Source of the DNA: Thermus_A sp040290245
GTDB taxonomy: Bacteria; Deinococcota; Deinococci; Deinococcales; Thermaceae
Reading direction: 5' to 3'
Assembly: GCF_040290245.1 (NCBI RefSeq)
Contig: NZ_PSMQ01000045.1
Location: 1-14,667 of the forward strand
Length of the DNA: 14,667 bases
Shown: piece after piece, positions 6,426-11,802 of the stretch
Numbering within the stretch: the stretch's first letter is position 1
Layout of the letters: each line of letters starts with the position of its first letter
Translations under genes and position numbers: made by a program
Notes under the pieces: model-generated
Database searches by the model: none
Seen by the model: the letters and a program-made list of their open reading frames with translations, nothing else
What the model was told of the DNA's origin: nothing

Positions 6426-6845
6426 TTAGAGGGTGCGGATTCTTTCTTGGACGCGGAGGAAGCCCGCCCATTCCCCTTCGCTTTGGTGGTCGTGGCCCAG
6501 GAGGTGCCAAAGGCCGTGGGCGGCCAGTTCCAGCACCTCGTCTTCCAGGCTTACCCCCCTGGCTTTGGCCTGCCGGGCCGCGGTGTCCAGACTGATGTAG
6601 ATGTCCCCCAGATGGGGAGGCAAGAAGGGGTCGCCGGGCTCGTAGTGCGGGAAGGATAGGACGTCCGTGGCCTCGTCTTCCCCCCACCATTCCCGCTTAA
6701 GCCGCCTCAGGGTCCGATCCCCGGTGAGCACCAGGGTAACCGCCTTGTCCCCCACCTGAAGCTCCTCCATAAGCCGGGAGAGGGCCCGGCGGAGCCTGGG
6801 CCTGAGCCCCTTGGGAGGACGCTTGTTCACCACCAGATCCACCAT
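6426..6845 (-). CDS. ybeY: Endoribonuclease YbeY (16S rRNA maturation)
   Basis: YbeY is a single-strand-specific metallo-endoribonuclease needed for 16S rRNA 3'-end processing and ribosome quality control. The 139-aa product has the defining zinc motif in AAHGLWHLLGHDHQ (108-121), with His110, His114 and His120 as ligands, plus the conserved substrate-channel stretch ATDVLSFPHYEP (59-70) and LGDIYISLDTA (79-89). The ATG at 6845 shares one base with the phoH stop (TGATG); an in-frame GTG one codon upstream (6848) is the alternative. The phoH-ybeY-dgkA order is one of the most conserved bacterial neighbourhoods and supports the assignment. Confidence 0.96.
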   Translation of the reverse strand: MVDLVVNKRPPKGLRPRLRRALSRLMEELQVGDKAVTLVLTGDRTLRRLKREWWGEDEATDVLSFPHYEPGDPFLPPHLGDIYISLDTAARQAKARGVSLEDEVLELAAHGLWHLLGHDHQSEGEWAGFLRVQERIRTL

Positions 6846-7846
6846 CACCCCTCCCGGGGCTCGCTTGGCGAACCCTCTGCCTGCTCGTAGGCCTTGATGA
6901 TCCGGGCCACCAGGGGGTGCCGGACCACGTCGGACTCCTTGAAGAAGATGAAGGCGATGCCTTCAATGCCCTTGAGGATCCTGACCGCCTCCACCAGCCC
7001 CGACTTCTGGTGCTTGGGAAGGTCGATCTGCGTCACATCTCCCGTGACCACCACCTTGGAGTTGAACCCCATCCGGGTAAGGAACATCTTCATCTGCTCG
7101 GGGGTGGTGTTTTGCGCCTCGTCCAAGATGATAAAGGCATCGTTAAGCGTACGCCCTCGCATGAAGGCCAAAGGGGCTACCTCGATGACCCCCGACTGGA
7201 GGTAGTGTTCGAACCGTTCTGCGTCGATCATATCAAAGAGGGCATCGTAAAGTGGCCTCAGGTAGGGGTCCACCTTGGCCTGGATGTCCCCAGGGAGGAA
7301 GCCCAGCTTTTCCCCGGCCTCCACCGCGGGCCGGGTGAGAACGATCCGCTTGACCCTTCTCCCCTTGAGGTGGGCCACCGCCATGGCCACGGCCAGATAG
7401 GTCTTTCCCGTGCCCGCGGGGCCTACCCCGAAGGTGATGTCGTTTTGGGCGATGGCCTCCACGTACCGTCTCTGCCCTGGGGTCTTAGGCCGGAGGCGGC
7501 TGGGCAGGTAGACCTCCGCCGCGGGCGTGGTGGCCACCAAAAGCCCCTCCCCCTCCTGGGCTAAAGCCACCGCCTGCTCCAAGGTGGCCTCGTCCAGCTC
7601 CGCGCCCTGACGTAGGATGGCCAGGAGGTCCCGCACCACCTTTTCCCCCAGTCGGACCGCCTCCTCGTCCCCGGAGAGAACGACCTCTTCCCCGCGGGCT
7701 ACGAGCCTCAACCGGTCCCCCAGGAGGTCTTTGAAAAGCGCGCGAAGCTTCTTCAGGTTTTTGTCCGCCTGCCCCAAAAAGGCCAAGGTTTCCTCAGGCT
7801 TGAGCGGGATTACCACCCTCTGGGCTTCTTCAGGATTTCGTGCCAT
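6845..7846 (-). CDS. phoH: PhoH-like ATPase (YbeZ/PhoL type)
   Basis: This is a cytoplasmic P-loop ATPase of the PhoH family, an RNA-helicase-like partner of YbeY. At 333 aa it has the normal length. The N-terminal KH-like region occupies about 10-80. The ATPase core has Walker A GPAGTGKT (142-149), the TRPAVEAGEKLGFLPGD motif (171-187), Walker B FIILDEAQN (238-246) and VVVTGDVTQIDLP (265-277). The ATG at 7846 follows AAAGGGG with a short spacer on the minus strand. That start lies 37 bases inside the end of the upstream 124-aa gene, in another frame. It sits in front of ybeY and dgkA in the canonical order. Confidence 0.96.
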   Translation of the reverse strand: MARNPEEAQRVVIPLKPEETLAFLGQADKNLKKLRALFKDLLGDRLRLVARGEEVVLSGDEEAVRLGEKVVRDLLAILRQGAELDEATLEQAVALAQEGEGLLVATTPAAEVYLPSRLRPKTPGQRRYVEAIAQNDITFGVGPAGTGKTYLAVAMAVAHLKGRRVKRIVLTRPAVEAGEKLGFLPGDIQAKVDPYLRPLYDALFDMIDAERFEHYLQSGVIEVAPLAFMRGRTLNDAFIILDEAQNTTPEQMKMFLTRMGFNSKVVVTGDVTQIDLPKHQKSGLVEAVRILKGIEGIAFIFFKESDVVRHPLVARIIKAYEQAEGSPSEPREG

Positions 7847-8184
7847 ATCACCCCTTTCAGGATCTCATTGCCTTTGGTCTGGACGAGTCGAGACCGCTTG
7901 GTTTTGGGTTTGGGGGCCTCCCCTTCCTCAGAGGCTTTGGCCAAGGCGGCCGGGGATGGGGCCTGGGGGGGTCTTCTTTCCGAGGCCTCCTTGGGCCTTT
8001 CCGAGGGGGAGGGGTGGGGCCTGGCCCTGGGGGTTTTCAGAGGCTTAGGCCTAGGCGGTTCCGGCTTGGGGGTCGTTGGGCGCTCGAGCCCCGGCACCCC
8101 GGGCCTTTTCCCAAGCCCAGAGAGGGCGGGGAGGATGACGAAGAAGAGGAGGAACAGAAGCCCCAGAAGGTGGTCTAGGCTCAT
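7810..8184 (-). CDS. Uncharacterised 124-aa membrane-anchored, Pro/Lys-rich protein between floA and phoH
   Basis: I recognise no family. The protein has one hydrophobic segment at the very N-terminus (about 5-24, LDHLLGLLFLLFFVILPAL), then a long low-complexity linker rich in Pro, Lys, Arg and Ser (about 26-98), and a short ordered C-terminus (RLVQTKGNEILKGVIWHEIL, 99-118, then KKPRGW). Such a plan suggests a membrane-tethered flexible arm presenting a C-terminal docking helix. The ATG overlaps the floA stop by four bases (ATGA), and its 3' end overlaps phoH by 37 bases, so it is locked into the operon. It sits where Bacillus carries yqfB/yqfC/yqfD between floA and phoH, but I see no sequence likeness to those. 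Overlaps on both sides and a plausible topology support it as real. Confidence 0.75.
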   Translation of the reverse strand: MSLDHLLGLLFLLFFVILPALSGLGKRPGVPGLERPTTPKPEPPRPKPLKTPRARPHPSPSERPKEASERRPPQAPSPAALAKASEEGEAPKPKTKRSRLVQTKGNEILKGVIWHEILKKPRGW

Positions 8185-9155
8185 TCCTCACCCTCGGGCT
8201 TGGCGGCCCGGCTGATGGACTCCCGCATATCCGTATCCGCTTCGATGTTTTTCAAGCGGTAATAGTCCATCACCCCAAGGTTTCCCTTCCGCAAGGCCTC
8301 TGCCAAGGCCAGGGGGACCTGGGCCTGGGCCTCCACCAGCTTGGCCCGCATCGCCTCCACCAGGGCCCGGTTTTCCTGCTCCGCGGCCACGGCCATAGCC
8401 CGGCGTTCCTCCGCCTTGGCCTGGGCCACCCGTTTGTCGGCCTCCGCCTGGTCCGTCCGGAGCTGGGCCCCGATGTTCCGGCCGACATCCACCTCGGCGA
8501 TGTCTACAGAGAGGATGTCAAAGGCTGTTCCCGCGTCCAGGCCCTTGGCCAGAACGGTTTTGCTGATCCGGTCTGGCTGCTCGAGCACCTCTTTGTGGCT
8601 CTCCGAACCGCCGATTGAGGCCACGATCCCTTCGCCCACCCGGGCGAGGACGGTTTCCTCCCCTGCTCCCCCGACCAGCCGATCGATGTTGGCCCGGACG
8701 GTGACCCGGGCGATCACCAGGAGTTGGATCCCATCCTTGGCCATCCCCGCCACCTGGGGGGTGGTGATCACCTTGGGGTTCACCGAAACCCGAACGGCTT
8801 CCAGGACATCCCGGCCCGCGAGGTCGATGGCCGCCGCCCGGTCGAAGCTGAGCTTGATCCCCGCCTTCTCGGCGGCGATCAGGGCATCCACCACCCGGTC
8901 CACGTTGCCCCCGGCCAGGTACTGGGCCTCGAGGCGGTCCAAGCGTACGTCCAGACCCGCCTTGGTGGCCTTGATCAAGGGGTAGATGATCTTGGCCGGG
9001 GGAACCCTCCTGAGCCGCATGGCCACAAGGGTCAGCAAGGGTACCCGGACGCCTGCAGCCCAGGCGGAGATCCAGAGGCCCACCGGGATAAAGGAAAAAA
9101 AGAGCAAAAGGAAGATGAAGATAACCAGCGCCAGGAAGACCAGTCCTAAGTCCAT
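8181..9155 (-). CDS. floA: Flotillin-like membrane scaffold FloA (UPF0365/YqfA)
   Basis: FloA is a membrane-associated SPFH-like scaffold that organises functional membrane microdomains. At 324 aa the length fits. An N-terminal hydrophobic hairpin or helix (about 5-32) is followed by the family-specific block RRVPPAKIIYPLIKATKAGL (49-68), an SPFH-like region (about 100-225) and a long Ala/Glu-rich helical segment (about 232-290, with AEADKRVAQAKAEERRAMA). It ends in GVMDYYRLKNIEADTDMRES (294-313), typical of FloA. The ATG follows GAGGAGG closely on the minus strand. It overlaps the upstream nfeD by ten bases, the classical NfeD-flotillin pairing, and the next gene by four. Confidence 0.95.
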   Translation of the reverse strand: MDLGLVFLALVIFIFLLLFFSFIPVGLWISAWAAGVRVPLLTLVAMRLRRVPPAKIIYPLIKATKAGLDVRLDRLEAQYLAGGNVDRVVDALIAAEKAGIKLSFDRAAAIDLAGRDVLEAVRVSVNPKVITTPQVAGMAKDGIQLLVIARVTVRANIDRLVGGAGEETVLARVGEGIVASIGGSESHKEVLEQPDRISKTVLAKGLDAGTAFDILSVDIAEVDVGRNIGAQLRTDQAEADKRVAQAKAEERRAMAVAAEQENRALVEAMRAKLVEAQAQVPLALAEALRKGNLGVMDYYRLKNIEADTDMRESISRAAKPEGEE

Positions 9156-10426
9156 CCTTCCTCCTCTATAGGTTCCACCACGATCCTAGGTCCTTCGACT
9201 TCCACCACCTTGACGCGGGTGCCGCGAGGGATAAACTGGCCCCGGGCCACCACGTCCACCCGCTTCTCCCCAAACCGGGCCGCGCCTGCCGGCCTCAGGT
9301 CGGTTAGGGCGGTGCCCAGGGCCCCCACCTCCACCGGGCTCTGGGTGGCGTGTTCGGAGATGGCGGACTCCAGGACCAGCGCCCGGGCCGGCCTTGTCCT
9401 GGGGAAGAGGCGAAAAAGGAGGAAGACCCCGATCCCAAGCGTGATGACCGCCACCGCGCTCACCGCCACCGCCTGCTGGCCAAAGGTCAGGTATACGGAG
9501 GCGAGGATGGCCCCCACCCCCGCCACCCCGGGGAGGCCGAAGCCGGGGAAGAGAAAGGCTTCGGCCAAGAGGAGGGCAACCCCCAGGAGAAAGAGGGCCA
9601 GCTCGAAGAGGCCGGAAAGCCCGGCCAGCCACCCCCCGGCGAAGTAGAGGGCCAAAAGCGTCAGGCCCAGCGCACCCGGTATGAATGTGCCAGGGGTGAA
9701 GAACTCTAGGAGGAGAAGAAGGAGGCCCAAGGCGAGGAGAAGTCCGGCCACGGAAGAGCTCGTGAGGAATCGGGCCAGCTGGACCCGGGGGCCTGGGGTG
9801 AGGCGCACCACCTCCGGGGCGAAGCCCGCCAAGGAAAGGGCTTCGGCCAAGGAGGAGGCCAGGTGGTCCGCCACCTTGAGCTCCACGGCCTTGTTCGCGG
9901 AAAGGGTGAGGGGTTCGCCCTTGGCGGAAAGCCCCGGGACCTCGAGCTCCGGGTCCACCATGGCCTCGGCCAACGCGGTGGGCCTTCCTCGGGCCTCGGC
10001 CACCGCCCGGAACTTCCCCTTGAGGGCAGAGACAACCTTCCGGTCCGCGGCCTCGGGTTTTTGAAAAGGGGGGGCCACCACGGGGAGGGCTGCCCCGATC
10101 TCCGCGCCGGGAAGCATGGCGATCTGGCGGCAGGAAAGGGCGATGAGGGCCCCCGCGGAGAAGGCGTTTTTCACCACGGCTAGGGTGGGGAGGGGGGTCT
10201 CGAGGATCCGGTCAGAGATCCGGATGGCTGCATCCACCCGTCCCCCCGGGGTGTCTATAAGGAAGACGACCCCGCTCGCCCCTTCCCGCTCCGCCTGAGA
10301 AAGGGCCTGGTCCACAAAGACCGCCAAGGCCGGGTCGATCTCGCCCTCTATGGGGATGAGGTAGGTTCGGGCCAAGGCCAGGCCCAGAAATCCAAGAAGG
10401 GCCAGAATCCGTTTCACCGCCCCCAT
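9146..10426 (-). CDS. nfeD: NfeD-family membrane serine protease (YqeZ-like)
   Basis: This is a long-form NfeD protein (426 aa) that normally works with the adjacent flotillin/stomatin homologue. It has a signal peptide or anchor (1-20), a ClpP-like protease domain (about 22-210) with IDTPGGRVDAA (57-67) and the nucleophile Ser90 in NAFSAGALIAL, and a likely general base Lys130 in DRKVVSALKGKFRAVAEARGR (128-148 region). A block of about four to five membrane segments (about 225-340) follows, then a C-terminal OB-fold NfeD domain (about 363-420, VGALGTALTDLRPAGAARF). The ATG at 10426 is preferred because it gives a proper signal sequence; the frame stays open for another 260 codons upstream, antisense to aroE. 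There is no strong ribosome binding site. It is the first gene of the minus-strand cluster. Confidence 0.92.
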   Translation of the reverse strand: MGAVKRILALLGFLGLALARTYLIPIEGEIDPALAVFVDQALSQAEREGASGVVFLIDTPGGRVDAAIRISDRILETPLPTLAVVKNAFSAGALIALSCRQIAMLPGAEIGAALPVVAPPFQKPEAADRKVVSALKGKFRAVAEARGRPTALAEAMVDPELEVPGLSAKGEPLTLSANKAVELKVADHLASSLAEALSLAGFAPEVVRLTPGPRVQLARFLTSSSVAGLLLALGLLLLLLEFFTPGTFIPGALGLTLLALYFAGGWLAGLSGLFELALFLLGVALLLAEAFLFPGFGLPGVAGVGAILASVYLTFGQQAVAVSAVAVITLGIGVFLLFRLFPRTRPARALVLESAISEHATQSPVEVGALGTALTDLRPAGAARFGEKRVDVVARGQFIPRGTRVKVVEVEGPRIVVEPIEEEGWT

Positions 10427-10434
10427 TCTACAGG

Positions 10435-10440
10435 TATCCT
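10435..10440 (+). promoter_or_regulatory. Possible -10 element for aroE
   Basis: TATCCT lies seven bases before the aroE ATG, in the 21-base gap between divergent aroE and nfeD. The -35 region (around TTTCAC at 10412-10417, 17-base spacer) is poor. If used, transcription would begin almost at the start codon. The alternative is promoter activity within nfeD. Confidence 0.3.
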
Positions 10441-10447
10441 GGGAGGG

Positions 10448-11245
10448 ATGCGGCTTGGTCTCGTCGGTTACCCCTTGGAGCATTCCCTCTCCCCGGCCAT
10501 GCACACCCGCGCCTTGAAGGAGGTGGGGCTTTTGGGCGAGTACCTCCTCCTCCCCACGCCGCCTGAGGCCCTGCCCGTCCGGATGGCCGAGGTCCGGGGG
10601 GGGTTTTTGGGGGTCAACGTGACCGTGCCCCACAAGGAGGCGGTCCTGCCCTTTTTGGACGGACTTTCCCCAGAGGCCCAGGCCATCCGGGCGGTCAACA
10701 CCGTGGTCAACGAGAAGGGAAGGCTCATCGGCCACAACACGGATGCTCCGGGCTTTCTCAAAGGCCTCAAGGAGGCGGGTCTTTTGCTCGAGCCCGCCCT
10801 GGTCCTCGGGGCGGGGGGGGCAGGCCGGGCGGTGGCTTATGCCCTTTCGCGGGAAGGGGTGTCCGTATACGTATGGAACCGCACCCCAGAAAGGGCCAGG
10901 GCTTTGGCCGAGGAGATGGGCCTTAAGTCGGTTCCTTTGGAGTTTGCCAGGAAGGCCAGGCTCATCGTCAACGCCACCCGGGTGGGCCTGATGGACCCGG
11001 AGGCCACCCCCCTCCCCCCGGGCCTTTTCCCCGAGGAAGGGGGCGTGGTGGACCTGGTCTACCGCCCCCTCTGGACCCGGCTTCTGCGGGAGGCCAGGGC
11101 CAGGGGGCTTAAGGTCCAGCACGGCCTCTACATGCTCGTCTACCAGGGGGCCTTGGCCTTTGAGCTTTGGACCGGGAAGGAGGCCCCGGTCTTGGCCATG
11201 TTCCAAGCGGTCTGCGAGGAGGTTGCCGATTCGCCATGCCCGTAA
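10448..11245 (+). CDS. aroE: Shikimate dehydrogenase
   Basis: AroE reduces 3-dehydroshikimate to shikimate with NADPH in the chorismate pathway, upstream of the chorismate used by the synthase at the window's left end. The 265-aa length is typical. Substrate-site residues are visible: Ser13 and Ser15 in HSLSPAMH, Lys63 in VNVTVPHKEA, Asn84 in AVNTVV and Asp99 in HNTDAPGF. The Rossmann nucleotide loop is GAGGAGRAV (121-129), followed by WNRTPERA (143-150) for the NADP phosphate. Gln233 in YQGALAFELW completes the active site. The ATG has GGGAGGG directly abutting it, which is unusually close for a ribosome binding site. The stop overlaps the next gene by ten bases. Confidence 0.97.
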   Translation: MRLGLVGYPLEHSLSPAMHTRALKEVGLLGEYLLLPTPPEALPVRMAEVRGGFLGVNVTVPHKEAVLPFLDGLSPEAQAIRAVNTVVNEKGRLIGHNTDAPGFLKGLKEAGLLLEPALVLGAGGAGRAVAYALSREGVSVYVWNRTPERARALAEEMGLKSVPLEFARKARLIVNATRVGLMDPEATPLPPGLFPEEGGVVDLVYRPLWTRLLREARARGLKVQHGLYMLVYQGALAFELWTGKEAPVLAMFQAVCEEVADSPCP

Positions 11246-11802
11246 CGCTGAACGCCCCCGTGTTTTACGAGGAAACGATTCAGAAAAGCCGCTTCATCGC
11301 CAAGGCGGCCCCCGCCAACACGGAGGAAGAGGCCCTGGCCTTCCTGAGGGAAGGCCGGGAGGAGGAGGCCACCCATCACTGCTACGCCTACAGGATTGGG
11401 AACCTTTATCGGTTTTCCGATGACGGGGAGCCCCCAGGCACCGCGGGCCGGCCCATCCTTCACACCATCGAGGCCCAGGGCCTGGACCGGGTGGTGGTCT
11501 TGGTCGTCCGGTACTTCGGGGGGGTGAAGCTCGGGGCGGGGGGCCTGGTCCGGGCCTATGGAGGCGTGGCGGCAGAGGCCCTGAGGCGGGGGGAGAAGGT
11601 GCCTTTGGTGGAGAGGGTGCTTTTGGAGTTTTGCGTTCCGTACAGTTTGGCGGAGAGGGTTTACCGTCTATGCACGCCCCTTGAGCCCCGGTACGACCCC
11701 TTGGGGGTGGTGTTCCGGGTGGAGGTGGCCAGGTCCGGGGTGGAGGCCTTCCGAAAGCGGCTGGAGGAGGCCACCCGGGGCCAGGTAGAATGGAAGGCGT
11801 GA
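11236..11802 (+). CDS. YigZ/IMPACT (UPF0029) family protein
   Basis: This is a conserved protein of unknown precise role related to bacterial YigZ and eukaryotic IMPACT/Yih1. The 188 aa comprise an N-terminal domain with the family signature ATHHCYAYRIG (45-55), SDDGEPPGTAGRPIL (61-75) and VVRYFGGVKLGAGGLVRAY (90-108), then a C-terminal ferredoxin-like domain (about 120-188). The ATG at 11236 is chosen from the family N-terminus (short lead then EETIQKSRFIA) and lies inside the aroE 3' end (ten-base overlap). An earlier in-frame ATG at 11167 would add 23 residues read from aroE. It overlaps polA at its 3' end, so aroE, this gene and polA look like one unit. Confidence 0.9.
   Translation: MPVTLNAPVFYEETIQKSRFIAKAAPANTEEEALAFLREGREEEATHHCYAYRIGNLYRFSDDGEPPGTAGRPILHTIEAQGLDRVVVLVVRYFGGVKLGAGGLVRAYGGVAAEALRRGEKVPLVERVLLEFCVPYSLAERVYRLCTPLEPRYDPLGVVFRVEVARSGVEAFRKRLEEATRGQVEWKA

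Noticed and set aside
6421..6690. In-frame upstream extension of dgkA (205-aa version).
   Set aside because: It overlaps most of ybeY, and its residues are Gly/Pro/Arg-rich with no DgkA likeness. GTG 6420 immediately after the ybeY stop gives the standard family length.
9160..9175. TATAGA on the minus strand just before floA as a possible internal promoter.
   Set aside because: No acceptable -35 at 16-18 bases; the position is better explained as the GAGGAGG ribosome binding site region within the nfeD-floA overlap.
10800..10830. G-run GGGGCGGGGGGGGCAGG as a possible G-quadruplex.
   Set aside because: It encodes the conserved GAGGAG nucleotide-binding loop of AroE, which forces Gly codons; composition alone explains it.
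10427..11206. Minus-strand open frame continuing about 260 codons upstream of nfeD, antisense to aroE.
   Set aside because: High-GC codon use commonly leaves long open antisense frames. The MGAVKRIL start gives a proper signal peptide, and the upstream residues (Pro/Gly/Gln/His-rich) look non-biological. aroE on the plus strand is unmistakable.
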